A stretch of DNA of 64,000 bases from Aminobacter niigataensis (GTDB lineage: Bacteria; Pseudomonadota; Alphaproteobacteria; Rhizobiales; Rhizobiaceae): contig NZ_JACHOT010000011.1 of assembly GCF_014200015.1 (NCBI RefSeq), positions 25,032-89,031 of the forward strand, given 5' to 3'. Shown piece by piece: positions 47,426 through 55,403 of the stretch. The number at the start of each line of letters is the position of its first letter. Positions within the stretch are counted from its first letter, which is position 1. A program made the position numbers and the translations under genes. The notes under the pieces were generated by a model, which made no database searches, was not told where the DNA came from, and saw only the letters and a list, made by a program, of their open reading frames with translations.

Positions 47426-47784
47426 GAAGGACAGCTCACGAAGTTTTGCTAAGGCGCATAGTGCTAACCTACGGGCAATGAGCGACGAACAATCCACCGC
47501 ATCGCACAGGGCGTCGAGCACTTTTACGAACATGTCGGCAGCAGAAAGGACAGAACCAGTGCGGCGCTTGCTAGACGGCGAAGCCCAGAGTGCCGTGCTA
47601 CGAGCACAAGGCCGAGGGCAAGAAGTACGTCGTTTGGCGCGGCATCAGCATTATATTCATGCAAACTAACATGTTGCAACAAAGTTACAGTAGAGATGCC
47701 AGTTGCAACCTTATGTATAGCATCCACTTTCCCTCAACCGAAAAGTTCGTATATTGCGCCGGGCTTATGGATTGGGGTGCTTCA
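47426..47784. other. intergenic region before the Omp25/31-like gene
   Basis: These 359 bases contain short frames but none with a family pattern plus a ribosome site. The last 130 bases are AT-rich (ATTATATTCATGCAAACTAA and onward) and probably hold the promoter of the barrel gene. Confidence 0.45.
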
Positions 47785-48417
47785 ATGAAAAAGATTCTCG
47801 TGACTGCCATCGCTACGCTGGCAATCTCCACCGCAGCGAACGCTGCAGACAACGTGGTGGTTGAGCCTGGCGCGGCAGCCTACAACTGGTCCGGCGTCTA
47901 TGTCGGTGGCGCGATTGGCTGGGCGTCTATCAATTACGATGAATTGGAAAACGGCTATTTCGATCGTCGCGACGGCGGCTTCGCTGGAGCCCTATACGCG
48001 GGCTACAACTTCCAGTTCAGCAATGTGGTCTTGGGCGTCGAGGGCGATCTGAACTTCAGAACCGCTGAACCGGAAGACGATTTCACGCTTCCTCTAAGCC
48101 AGGAACTGGGTGGATCCATCCGCGGTCGGGTTGGCTATGCGATTGACCGCTTCATGCCCTACCTGACTGCCGGTGTAGCCATCGCCAGTTTTGAAGCCGA
48201 TCATGATGGTGATGGCGACGATATCGCCAAGAAGACAATGACCGGCTATTCCGTTGGCGCCGGCGTCGAGTGGGCGGTGACGGACAATCTGATTGTCAGA
48301 GGCCAGTACCTGTATTCGGATTTCGGCAAAGACGAGTTTGCCTTTGAAGGCTCACACACGCACGAGTACGACGTCAAAACGCACGACGTGCTTCTCGGTG
48401 TGGCCTACAAGTTCTGA
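47785..48417 (+). CDS. Omp25/Omp31-like outer-membrane beta-barrel protein
   Basis: 210 residues from ATG 47785 (MKKILVTAIATLAISTAANAAD), with GGGGTG upstream; an ATG six codons earlier is possible. After the signal peptide comes YNWSGVYVGGAIGWASI, the hallmark of the Brucella Omp25/Omp31 and rhizobial RopB-like family. Then come eight amphipathic strands (GALYAGYNFQFSNVVLGVEGDL, GRVGYAIDRFMPYLTAGVAIA) and a terminal phenylalanine (LLGVAYKF). It probably has a structural or surface role. A strong terminator follows 26 nt later. Confidence 0.87.
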   Translation: MKKILVTAIATLAISTAANAADNVVVEPGAAAYNWSGVYVGGAIGWASINYDELENGYFDRRDGGFAGALYAGYNFQFSNVVLGVEGDLNFRTAEPEDDFTLPLSQELGGSIRGRVGYAIDRFMPYLTAGVAIASFEADHDGDGDDIAKKTMTGYSVGAGVEWAVTDNLIVRGQYLYSDFGKDEFAFEGSHTHEYDVKTHDVLLGVAYKF

Positions 48418-48443
48418 ACGGCGGCCCGCCTGAACTTCTCAAG

Positions 48444-48467
48444 CCCCGGCCTCGCGCCGGGGTTTTT
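48444..48467 (+). terminator. intrinsic terminator of the Omp25/31-like gene
   Basis: CCCCGGC (48444-48450) pairs with GCCGGGG (48456-48462), directly followed by TTTTT. Classic rho-independent form. Confidence 0.9.
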
Positions 48468-48848
48468 GTTTGCGCCAACAAAAAGCTTCGCCGGGCCGGA
48501 GCAGCTTAGCATGACCGTGCCAGTGCAGCCTGTCTTGAAGGTCATGACCAAGCGTCTACGCGGTGAGGAAAAAGCTGCGCCACGTGACCGTGACCGAAGA
48601 CTTGATACCACAATAAAAAAAGAGGCCCGCCGCGTGTTCGCAGGCAAGGGCCTCAGTTTCGGGATCAACGGAGCCTAAGGACAAAAGCCACGTTGTGTGC
48701 ATATGCAGAACTCGGGAAAAGCGTCGAGGTTCCACTGCTCGTGTCAATCGCCAAATCTTGCGATAGCGAAGCCCCCAAGGACGGGCTATTGCAATCTCAA
48801 CCGCATGAGAGAATACGTTCTACGAAGTCATTTTGTTGGAGTAAGCTT
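48468..48848. other. intergenic region with a second, leftward terminator-like hairpin
   Basis: No gene is supported. GAGGCCC (48622-48628) and GGGCCTC (48648-48654) pair, with seven A's to the left, which would be a T-run for leftward transcription. No leftward gene enters it within view, so it may be a relic or insulate the neighbours. The rest shows nothing clear. Confidence 0.5.
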
Positions 48849-49294
48849 ATGACCGAACTATTGCCAGAGCCGACCAACCAGCTTGTTGAGCTAACTGCTG
48901 ATCTAGTCGCGGCCTATGTTTCCAACAACCCCGTACCCCCTGCAGAGCTTCCTGGGCTGATCGCCCAGATTCACGCCAGCATTAGCAGCCTGAGCACCCC
49001 GACAGCGGCGTCGAAGAGCCGCTCAAGCCCCACATGCCGATAAAGAAGACCATCACCCCGGAATACCTGATCAGCCTGGAAGACGGTAAACAGTACCGGA
49101 CGCTCAAGCGACACCTGGCGGTTGCTGGTCTGACCCCTGAAGAGTATCGCGCTAAGTGGTCGCTTCCTGCCGATTATCCGATGGTCGCTTCGGCCTACGC
49201 GGCTAAGCGCTCCGAATTGGCGAAGAAGCTGGGCCTCGGTCGCAAGCCAGTTGCAGCGCTGCCGGCGAAGAAGACGCGCAAGGCCAACACTTAA
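48849..49294 (+). pseudogene. frameshifted MucR/Ros-family regulator gene
   Basis: ATG 48849 (GGAG upstream) reads [46 protein letters not shown], the MucR N-terminus, then leaves frame. A second frame gives [40 protein letters not shown]...YRAKWSLPADYPMVASAYAAKRSELAKKLGLGRK, the rest of MucR. One extra C in the CCCC run at 48997-49000 would join them as [10 protein letters not shown]. The usual zinc-site residues C-x2-C are already replaced in this branch (ISLEDGK). It is a pseudogene unless the base is an assembly error or slippage occurs. Confidence 0.82.
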
Positions 49295-49324
49295 TCCGCC
49301 ACTTCAAGAACTCGACGGGCAGGT

Positions 49325-49498
49325 TCAAAAGGCCTGCCGCAGGGCGACCACGGCAGGCCCCATGCTGGAGCGCGTGACGGTTCGGGTCGTTGCCTTCGCG
49401 CTCCAGAAAATCAGTAGGAGCGCTCCCACAAGAACCAGTAGCACTTGGTAGCCGCGCTGCCCCTGGCGGGCTTTCCAACTGGGAATGATTTTGGCCAT
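49325..49498 (-). CDS. small single-pass membrane protein
   Basis: 57 residues from ATG 49498, preceded by AGGAGAAAGCC. A basic N-terminus (MAKIIPSWKARQGQRG) leads to one membrane helix (YQVLLVLVGALLLIFWSA) and a basic tail. No family recognised. It lies leftward between the mucR pseudogene and the PRC-barrel gene. The good ribosome site and clean helix support it as a real gene. Confidence 0.5.
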   Translation of the reverse strand: MAKIIPSWKARQGQRGYQVLLVLVGALLLIFWSAKATTRTVTRSSMGPAVVALRQAF

Positions 49499-49674
49499 GG
49501 CTTTCTCCTGCAGCTTCGGCGTCACTAATCCGAACCCCTGCGATTGGAGATGGTTCCCGGTGAACTGTCCCGATGCTGGATCTGCGACCTCCATCTTTTG
49601 AGGCTGGCGTTACCGGGCTGACCTCCCTGACAGAAACCTATGCTCGCCGCCGATCGCGGCTTTGGTACTGGCTC

Positions 49675-49733
49675 GATCACCCCGCCCACTTAACTGATGC
49701 CCTTTTGATCCGGAAGTTCAGGGAGGTGCCGGG
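49675..49733 (+). repeat. imperfect direct repeat, copy 1
   Basis: About 59 bases, closely similar to 50958-51012. Both could encode HP-x2-LTDALI-x-KFREV in one frame, with one codon more here. It lies 110 nt before the PRC-barrel start. Confidence 0.7.
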
Positions 49734-49842
49734 GCACGCCAATCGCGAATGCGCGATCACGTTTTCCCTCGTTACCCGGCTAGGTGGAACGGATCGGTGG
49801 TTTGATCTGTTACGCCCATCTAACCCAGCGAGGAGACCAGCA

Positions 49843-50145
49843 ATGGACCACACTACCCACGTCCGCCTCACCGAGGCAGAACTCACTCCCGATGTACTGG
49901 AGGGCGCCACCATCTATGGGCCCGACGATGAGGACATCGGCTCGGTCTCACATGTTCACGGAATGGGAAGCTCTGCTCAGGTCATCATCGACGTCGGCGG
50001 CTTCCTCGGCATCGGCGCCAAGCCGGTTGCCGTTCCTATCAGCCAGCTCGATTTCATGCGCGACGAGGACGGCGATGTTCACGCTGTCACGACTTGGACC
50101 AAAGATCAGCTGAAAGACATGCCTGAGCACACCGACGACTATTAG
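49843..50145 (+). CDS. PRC-barrel domain protein
   Basis: 100 residues from ATG 49843 with AGGAGA upstream; the frame is open further 5' without a start site. The PRC pattern is LEGATIYGPDDEDIGSVSHVHG...VIIDVGGFLGIGAKPVAVPISQLDFMRDEDG, a small beta-barrel also found in RimM and photosynthetic reaction centre H. Stand-alone rhizobial copies are often stress-induced; role unproved. It overlaps the convergent HNH gene by 4 nt. Confidence 0.82.
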   Translation: MDHTTHVRLTEAELTPDVLEGATIYGPDDEDIGSVSHVHGMGSSAQVIIDVGGFLGIGAKPVAVPISQLDFMRDEDGDVHAVTTWTKDQLKDMPEHTDDY

Positions 50146-50522
50146 CCGATGTTCCAAGGGTGGCACGGGTCGGTCGGTCTGCCGTCCGCGTCACTCCCTA
50201 TTCCATACCCGCGGGCTTCCTCTTTCTGGATGAGTCTATCGTGGTGAGGGGCGCAGGCGCTTTCATGGTTGGCCGGGCTGATGAACAGTGACCAGCTGCC
50301 TTTATGCTGCTGGCGATGGTTGACGACAGTGGCCTCCGTAACCCTGCCGATTGCCCGACAGCGCTCGCATAGTGGCTGCTTGGCGAGTTGAGCCTTGCGG
50401 GCTGCCTGCCATGCCTTGAGGCCGTACCACTTTCGGTAGTCTTGAGCCTCAACGCTGCTGCGCATTCTTCGCCATTGGATAGTCCGGCATGTGTTGATCC
50501 TCTCGCCGGGTCGGGTCAACAT
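50142..50522 (-). CDS. HNH endonuclease
   Basis: 126 residues at most; a start at residue 20 (MRSSVEAQDYRKWY) is also possible. The zinc/HNH core is visible: CERCRAIGRV, then VVNHRQQHKGSW and CAPHHD, in normal spacing for phage HNH enzymes. In phages these often lie beside terminase genes and assist DNA packaging; no terminase is found here. It could be a remnant of a packaging module or a homing nuclease. Confidence 0.78.
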   Translation of the reverse strand: MLTRPGERINTCRTIQWRRMRSSVEAQDYRKWYGLKAWQAARKAQLAKQPLCERCRAIGRVTEATVVNHRQQHKGSWSLFISPANHESACAPHHDRLIQKEEARGYGIGSDADGRPTDPCHPWNIG

Positions 50523-50590
50523 GGTCTCTTGACGATGACGTCGCGAAAAATGAGAAACTGGTCGGAGCGAAACAACGAGGTGACCAGAAT

Positions 50591-50782
50591 ATGAGTAAGG
50601 AAGACGTCAGATCCCCGCAACATCAGCCCCTGTCGGTGGACTATGACGGTGATTGCCAGGACGCTCTCGCAGCTCATCTAGACAAGCTTCTGGATAATGC
50701 TGAAGCAGCCGGATGGGTGAGGACCACGGCAGCGGCAGCGCTCATGTATCTAAGTGCTAAACGCCTAAAGCCCGTTTCGTAA
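50591..50782 (+). CDS. small hypothetical protein
   Basis: 63 residues (MSKEDVRSPQHQPLSVDYDGDCQDALAAHLDKLLDNAEAAGWVRTTAAAALMYLSAKRLKPVS when read through). An acidic helix is followed by a C-terminal helix. GAGG lies about 11 nt before the start. It is read divergently from the HNH gene. No family is recognised. Confidence 0.45.
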   Translation: MSKEDVRSPQHQPLSVDYDGDCQDALAAHLDKLLDNAEAAGWVRTTAAAALMYLSAKRLKPVS

Positions 50783-51197
50783 CCTCAATCGCGCGGCGTA
50801 TATTCTACTCCGACTTGAAACTCGCCCCTGAACCATCCATCCAGATGGCAGGGGTGATGCGCCGTGTCCACCCGACGACTTCCGGGGAAAGGCGCTACCG
50901 TTGCCCGGCACACTGCCCGTCTCTACCGCGCGACTGGCGACCTCTGATCTTAAAGACAATCACCCCACCCGCTTAACGGACGCTTTGATCCAGAAGTTCA
51001 GAGAAGTGGGGGCGATTTTTGCGCTGCATCGTTCAGGCTGGTGGCTCTGAGGCGCGAGTCTTTCGTGCCGTCGATGACTTTCAGCAGAGCTGCTCTTGAA
51101 CCCAGAAATTTGCCGACACATATCGACTGCAGGCCTTTGCCGCTGTCGGCATTGGCCTACTCAAAAACGCAAACTTTCGTTCGACTTGGAGGAACCG
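50783..51197. other. intergenic region containing the second repeat copy
   Basis: No gene is seen in these 415 bases. It holds the repeat at 50958-51012 and the leader of the first DUF982 gene. The short frames look like decayed coding sequence. Confidence 0.45.
50958..51012 (+). repeat. imperfect direct repeat, copy 2
   Basis: About 55 bases resembling 49675-49733 (shared ATCACCCC, TTAAC, TTTGATCC, GAAGTTCAG). It lies about 185 nt before the first DUF982 gene. Confidence 0.7.
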
Positions 51198-51500
51198 ATG
51201 AGCGATCGGATGTTCGACAGCCCTGTTTTCGTGAAATCCGGAAACAGCCTAATCGAGGAGATAGCCTGTTTGGAGGATGCCCTCGAATTTCTCTACGAAT
51301 GGCCGAAGCACAGGCGCGGCACTATTTACGAGACAGCTCTCTGCGCCTGTCAGCGTGCTTTTGATAGCAACTATCCTTTGCACGCGGCGAGGCAGGCATT
51401 CTGCAGTTTCGCCAAATCGGCCAACATTCTCGAAGAGGTCAGTGTGCCACTGCCGTGGATGGTAGGAGGCAAGACTGGCGCCAGCGGCCTCGGCGCTTGA
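51198..51500 (+). CDS. DUF982 domain protein, copy 1
   Basis: 100 residues from ATG 51198, with GGAGGAA just upstream; the frame is open further left. The DUF982 pattern is present: MFDSPVFVKSG at the start, EDALEFLYEWPKHRRGTIYETALCACQRAF, and AARQAFCSFAKSANI. These small proteins are abundant on rhizobial plasmids and islands and have no known role. A paralogue follows 15 nt later. Confidence 0.8.
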   Translation: MSDRMFDSPVFVKSGNSLIEEIACLEDALEFLYEWPKHRRGTIYETALCACQRAFDSNYPLHAARQAFCSFAKSANILEEVSVPLPWMVGGKTGASGLGA

Positions 51501-51515
51501 TCGGAGGGCCTTCCT

Positions 51516-51800
51516 ATGTTCGGGCAACCGTTCGAGAAACCTATCCGTGTTTGGGTCGGACTCGGCTTTCCTCGTCAACTCAACACCGTCGCCGACGCCT
51601 ACCAGTTCGCGATGGAATGGTGCGGCAACAGTCCGGAGCAGCGAGCCGCTATCAGAGCGTGCAAAGCCGCATTGTGCGGAGACGTCGACGCGGAGACAGC
51701 CAGAGGTGTCTTCACAGCCTTTGCTCGCAAAAAGGATATCTTGGTCCAAGACTGCGAGATGCCTCCGTTGAGCGGACCGTCTCGACCTAGCCACGCCTGA
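51516..51800 (+). CDS. DUF982 domain protein, copy 2
   Basis: 94 residues, ATG 51516 with GGAGGG upstream. It is the same fold as its neighbour (FEKPIRVWVGLGFPRQLNTVADAYQFAMEWCGNSPEQRAAIRACKAAL, ETARGVFTAFARKKDI) but strongly diverged, so the duplication is old. The two form a bicistronic unit and converge on the phage-like operon across a terminator. Confidence 0.78.
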   Translation: MFGQPFEKPIRVWVGLGFPRQLNTVADAYQFAMEWCGNSPEQRAAIRACKAALCGDVDAETARGVFTAFARKKDILVQDCEMPPLSGPSRPSHA

Positions 51801-51814
51801 TCACACATTGAAAA

Positions 51815-51839
51815 AGGTGGCGGTGCTCGGCCGCCACCT
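51815..51839 (-). terminator. intrinsic terminator of the leftward phage-like operon
   Basis: AGGTGGCGG (51815-51823) and CCGCCACCT (51831-51839) pair perfectly with a 7-nt loop. On the minus strand the stem is followed by TTTTT (51811-51815). It lies 32 nt past the last gene of the operon. Confidence 0.88.
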
Positions 51840-51871
51840 GCTGATGCCCCCGAAGGCGCATGGTATTGCCA

Positions 51872-52513
51872 TCAGATCCTCCCGGGTATGTCCGGCAGCG
51901 GCTCCAGCAAATCGGTTCGATGGGTCGGCTTCGCGCCGGGCGCCATCCAGTTCGTGACCATCGCCAGCTTATCGAAAGACCTACCCTGATTTGGCAGAAG
52001 TGGCGACACCCTCGACCAGTTAGGTGCCTGTAACGATCGGGCTTTTCTAAGGATCGCGGCGGCGATAGCTTGCGTTTGCTGGTCTATCCGCCGCTCCGCC
52101 GTCCTACGAACGCGGCCAGTTTTCTTGCAGAACTCGCGAAACGAGCCCGCCAATTGAGGCGCCGCAAGGCACATCGCCCACTTGCCGAGGATCACTCGGC
52201 GCTCATCGTCTTCAACGAAGTCGAGCATCCAACCATAGCTGACCTCTTCGGCACGGGATATGGCAGCAGCCGAGGGGCGATACCGCACGCGGTCGCCGTT
52301 GATGCCATAGCCCACATCGTGGCCGCCGACGGTCTCCCCTGGCGCCTGCGGCCAGAACGAGCGGATTGCCGAGGGCTTCAATCGCCCCACGTCCATATGC
52401 GCCATCGTGTCGGCCGCTTCGATAAGTCGGGCCTTCACGACGATGCTGGCGTCGGCGATGGTTGCTGCCTCGTAGGAGAGATCAGACGGCAAGGCGATGC
52501 TCCGGTTCGTCAA
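51872..52513 (-). CDS. DUF6362-like phage protein, last gene of the operon
   Basis: 213 residues from TTG 52513 (MTNRSIALPSDLSYE), overlapping the upstream gene by 32 nt. The middle (EEVSYGWMLDFVEDDERRVILGKWAMCLAAPQLAGSFREFCKKTGRVRRTAERRIDQ) resembles a phage DUF6362 protein with a predicted helix-turn-helix; the name is from memory and moderate. It may bind DNA, perhaps as a small-terminase-like or late regulatory protein, which is speculation. Followed by the operon terminator. Confidence 0.55.
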   Translation of the reverse strand: MTNRSIALPSDLSYEAATIADASIVVKARLIEAADTMAHMDVGRLKPSAIRSFWPQAPGETVGGHDVGYGINGDRVRYRPSAAAISRAEEVSYGWMLDFVEDDERRVILGKWAMCLAAPQLAGSFREFCKKTGRVRRTAERRIDQQTQAIAAAILRKARSLQAPNWSRVSPLLPNQGRSFDKLAMVTNWMAPGAKPTHRTDLLEPLPDIPGRI

Positions 52514-52907
52514 GAATGGCCTCCAGGCGTTTGTAAATCAGCGTTCGAAGGGTGGCCCGGACAGGCCATGGGCGGAGTTTCACGGCCTCGCCACGCAACG
52601 GGCCGAGAGGAATGGTGTCGAAGGCGGTGAGCAAGTCCCCTGCCCGTTCCATGGCCCAATCCTGGCGCTGGACGAGAATGTCGGAGATTGCCCCGATGGT
52701 TTCCGACCAAAGCTCATCCCGGTTGTTCCGCGTTTGCTTGATGCAGCGAAGGACGAAGATCAGGTGCCCGTCGCCGTACTGGTTGCGGATTTCGTGCATG
52801 GTGCCGCGGGCGTGGCTCTGCGCGGCTGCGCGGCGGCGGTAAACCGGCACGAGCTTGATCCCCAGCCCATCAAGCAGGGCGTCGAGTTTGCCCTTCGGCC
52901 TGCTCAA
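52482..52907 (-). CDS. hypothetical phage-type protein
   Basis: 141 residues from TTG 52907, inside the stop of the RNase H gene (TTGA, 4-nt overlap). Basic and helical (MSRPKGKLDALLDGLGIKL, ARGTMHEIRNQYGDGHLIFVLRCIKQTRNN). No motif I recognise. Its place between RNase H and a DUF6362-like protein suggests DNA metabolism or regulation. Confidence 0.6.
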   Translation of the reverse strand: MSRPKGKLDALLDGLGIKLVPVYRRRAAAQSHARGTMHEIRNQYGDGHLIFVLRCIKQTRNNRDELWSETIGAISDILVQRQDWAMERAGDLLTAFDTIPLGPLRGEAVKLRPWPVRATLRTLIYKRLEAILDEPEHRLAV

Positions 52908-53683
52908 ATGCCACCTCGAGCCGAATAGTCGAGTTGTTCACGGATCAGCCTCATGGATGCCGGCTCGGCCAGGACGCTTTCCCGCCCCATCAGGCTTAGC
53001 TCGTCCGCGCGCTCGTTCCCGACGATGCCGGCATGCCCCTTCACCCACTCCAAGGTGATCGGCACGAGCGTCAGCGCTTGGTCAAGCTCTCGCCACAGAT
53101 CGGCGTTGGCAAGTTCCTTCTCGACACCGCGCCGCCAGCCCTTGAGCTTCCAGCCAGCACGCCATTCGTTGCAGCCTTTGACCACATACTGGCTGTCGCA
53201 AAGCAGCCGAACGGGCTCGACGACCTGTCGATCGGCAAACCAGCGCAGAGCCATGAGGGCGCCGGTCATCTCCATCACGTTGTTCGTGGTCCGACGCTCA
53301 CCACCATGCTCAGAGTGGATCTCGGCGCCGTCGCGGTAGACGACGAAAGCCCAACCGCCGACGCCGGGGTTCGGCTCGCAGGCACCGTCGCAGTAGATGA
53401 CGAGGCCAGGAGGCACAGCCTTGCCAGTGTGGTTCCTTGCCGGCACCGCACTGGAAACCAGTTCTTGCTGCGAACCGGTTTTGGCCTCTACTTCAAAGGG
53501 CCCGAGATGCGGATGCTTCTCGGCGTTGAGCAACTGCTTGACTGACAGCACGAACGGCATGCAACCAGGCCGGCGGGCCAGCACGTAACCATCGTGCGGT
53601 CCACCCATGATCCGGATTGGGCCGCGCTCGTCGCGCCACCGCTTGGGCAGGGGCGCTGTTGGGTCGATCACATAGCTGGTCAT
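52904..53683 (-). CDS. ribonuclease H fused to an N-terminal extension
   Basis: 259 residues. Residues 94-232 are RNase HI with all acidic residues: D99 (YCDGACEPNPG), E138 (NNVMEMTGAL), D163 (LCDSQYVVKG) and D227 (GNERADEL), plus H217 in VKGHAGI. It degrades RNA in RNA-DNA hybrids, such as primers. The first 90 residues form an extra domain (RIMGGPHDGYVLARRPGCMPFVLS) of unknown role. Coupled by 4-nt overlaps on both sides. Its presence suggests the element replicates its own DNA. Confidence 0.9.
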   Translation of the reverse strand: MTSYVIDPTAPLPKRWRDERGPIRIMGGPHDGYVLARRPGCMPFVLSVKQLLNAEKHPHLGPFEVEAKTGSQQELVSSAVPARNHTGKAVPPGLVIYCDGACEPNPGVGGWAFVVYRDGAEIHSEHGGERRTTNNVMEMTGALMALRWFADRQVVEPVRLLCDSQYVVKGCNEWRAGWKLKGWRRGVEKELANADLWRELDQALTLVPITLEWVKGHAGIVGNERADELSLMGRESVLAEPASMRLIREQLDYSARGGI

Positions 53684-53991
53684 ACGGTGGTTCCCTGCAT
53701 CGGCTCATCGAGGGCGGCGGTTATCATGGCGGCGAATACCTCACCCATGTCGTTGAAAATGACGCCGCTGCCTTCGCCTTCGAACATGATCGCTTCGCAT
53801 TTGAGGCCGCCGGCAACCTTCATGGTGTCGGTCGCTGGGCTCATAGCTTCGATGGCAGCACGGGCTTCGTCGAATGTGTTCGTCTTGTCGCTTCCCTGGG
53901 CATCCTCCCAAGTTGGCATTGCGCCGAACGCGATCTCGGTGAGGTACCGCTCCGCGTAGATTGCCCGTGCAACCTGTTCGATCGGGCTCAT
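53680..53991 (-). CDS. hypothetical phage-type protein
   Basis: 103 residues from ATG 53991, with GGAGGAAAAG upstream; the frame runs far upstream but this start has a strong ribosome site and 4-nt overlap with the preceding small gene. MSPIEQVARAIYAERYLTEIAFGAMPTWEDAQGSD and the DEARAAIEAM helix resemble small rhizobial-phage proteins of unknown role. The stop overlaps the RNase H gene by 4 nt. Confidence 0.65.
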   Translation of the reverse strand: MSPIEQVARAIYAERYLTEIAFGAMPTWEDAQGSDKTNTFDEARAAIEAMSPATDTMKVAGGLKCEAIMFEGEGSGVIFNDMGEVFAAMITAALDEPMQGTTV

Positions 53992-54113
53992 GCTCTTTTC
54001 CTCCGCTCGAACAGGTATCGGACAAGGAAGCGAGCGCACTTCCGGAGCGAGTCCGCGGCGACCAGCAAATAGACCTCGCCGTTCTTTCTCACCTCGATCT
54101 CCCACGACGTCAT
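53988..54113 (-). CDS. 41-residue coupled small protein
   Basis: ATG 54113 overlaps the upstream stop (ATGA) and its own TGA overlaps the next ATG (ATGA), so it fits exactly into the chain of coupled genes. The product is MTSWEIEVRKNGEVYLLVAADSLRKCARF..., a beta hairpin then a basic helix ending ERRKRA. No family known. The two exact overlaps are the main support. Confidence 0.6.
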   Translation of the reverse strand: MTSWEIEVRKNGEVYLLVAADSLRKCARFLVRYLFERRKRA

Positions 54114-54742
54114 GCTGCCATCGCCTCCTGCACCAGCTCTTGGTATTCTGCGGCGACGTCGGCAGGCACGATCTGCATATCGAACGTCGCGAACTTGCCC
54201 TTTGCGAACTGCTCGATAGCAAGCCAGACACCACTGACGAATTCGCCGTTGGACATCAGGATCGGCGCCGCCCTTGTAGGCTTGCCAAGAAAATGGACCT
54301 CAACCCCGTCGTCTCGGCTATCGATCGATGCAAAATGGTAAAAGCCCCGATGGTCGGAGGACGGCCAGAGAATGGCCATCGGTTCATTCGACGCTTGGTC
54401 GAAATTGTCGACCGAGACCACGAGCACCTCATCGTGCGTGGGCAGACGAAAGTCGGCGAGGACCTTCAACGTCGCCTTGATACCGCCCAAAGCCGTCACG
54501 GTTTCGGATTTGATGCCGGCCCGTGCGATCTTCATAAGGTGTTGGGCCCACCTCTCGCCTACACCAGCTCGATCCAGGAGCGGCAACCATTCGCCGTGCT
54601 TGCATTCATCCTTCGCCCGGCAAAGCAGACGGCCGGTTTCGAGTGCTTTGTCCGCAGTCATGCGCTGGGCCGCGAGAAACGCTGCGTGGCTCTCTTTGAT
54701 CCGCTCCGCGAGGTCGGCCAGACTGTTCGTCAGGTCTGTCAT
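54110..54742 (-). CDS. DUF3102-like phage protein
   Basis: 210 residues. Residues 25-75 (ADKALETGRLLCRAKDECKHGEWLPLLDRAGVGERWAQHLMKIA) match the DUF3102 pattern, a helical domain of phage and plasmid proteins with a possible DNA-binding role. The C-terminal 130 residues are mixed alpha/beta and unassigned. Coupled by 4-nt overlaps on both sides. Confidence 0.68.
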   Translation of the reverse strand: MTDLTNSLADLAERIKESHAAFLAAQRMTADKALETGRLLCRAKDECKHGEWLPLLDRAGVGERWAQHLMKIARAGIKSETVTALGGIKATLKVLADFRLPTHDEVLVVSVDNFDQASNEPMAILWPSSDHRGFYHFASIDSRDDGVEVHFLGKPTRAAPILMSNGEFVSGVWLAIEQFAKGKFATFDMQIVPADVAAEYQELVQEAMAA

Positions 54743-55155
54743 GGTGCAACTCCGAAGATGTGGGGAAGTGCAGCTTCGAGCTTCTTCAGCGCGGCAGTCC
54801 GCACGCGCCTCTCAATCGGCTTCGAAAGCTTGGCCACTTCGCGTTCGATTTCGTTGTCGGCGTCTATGCCGATCGCCAGCAGCGTCGAGCGCAGGTGCTC
54901 GGCCTGCTCGCGCGTGTTGGCAGCAGCGACCACGGTCTCGCGGTAGACGCGCCAACGCCCGCCGGCCTCGAAGGTTCTCGGCATCACGCGGCTGACGTGG
55001 TGGAGCACCAGCACCTGATCCGATGCCCAATTCCAACCGCAGCCGCGGTAGATCAGATTGAAGACGTTGTCCGAAAAGCTCTTCTGCTGATTGAAGAACT
55101 CATCGGGGAAGACGACGGCCCACTGGCCTGGTTCGATGGTGACGTATGCAGTCAT
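54739..55155 (-). CDS. hypothetical phage-type protein
   Basis: 138 residues starting MTAYVTIEPGQWAVVFPDEFFNQQKSF. An N-terminal beta-rich half (WNWASDQVLVLHHVSRVMPRTF) precedes a helical half (VAAANTREQAEHLRSTLLAIGIDADNEIEREVAKL). No family recognised. ATGA overlaps on both sides place it firmly in the operon. Confidence 0.62.
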   Translation of the reverse strand: MTAYVTIEPGQWAVVFPDEFFNQQKSFSDNVFNLIYRGCGWNWASDQVLVLHHVSRVMPRTFEAGGRWRVYRETVVAAANTREQAEHLRSTLLAIGIDADNEIEREVAKLSKPIERRVRTAALKKLEAALPHIFGVAP

Positions 55156-55403
55156 GCCGCACCTTTCGGATTGTTGGCTCGGAGTGGAACACGCGCAAAG
55201 ACCTCAAGGGCAAACCGGCGCAGTTCCTCGTCAGCGGTGGATTGGTCGACCTGGGCCCGCAGCATCTGCGAGCGAAGGACCATCACGGTTTGCCGCCAGT
55301 ACCGGTCGGCCTCTCGGCCGTGCTTACGGCGGAGCACTGCCGCGACATGGCGGATGTGGCCCTCTCGGTGGCATGTGGGGAAAGGGATGATGACCGCTGT
55401 CAT
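55152..55403 (-). CDS. DUF6074-like small phage protein
   Basis: 83 residues (MTAVIIPFPTCHREGHIRHVAAVLRRKHGREADRYWRQTV...). The PFP-x3-R start and the YW helix fit the DUF6074 pattern common in rhizobial prophages, from memory. Helical and basic, perhaps DNA-binding. Coupled on both sides. Confidence 0.62.
   Translation of the reverse strand: MTAVIIPFPTCHREGHIRHVAAVLRRKHGREADRYWRQTVMVLRSQMLRAQVDQSTADEELRRFALEVFARVPLRANNPKGAA

Noticed and set aside
48466..48678. A 70-aa frame between the Omp25/31-like gene and mucR
   Set aside because: It starts within a terminator T-run and contains a second hairpin; no ribosome site or family pattern.
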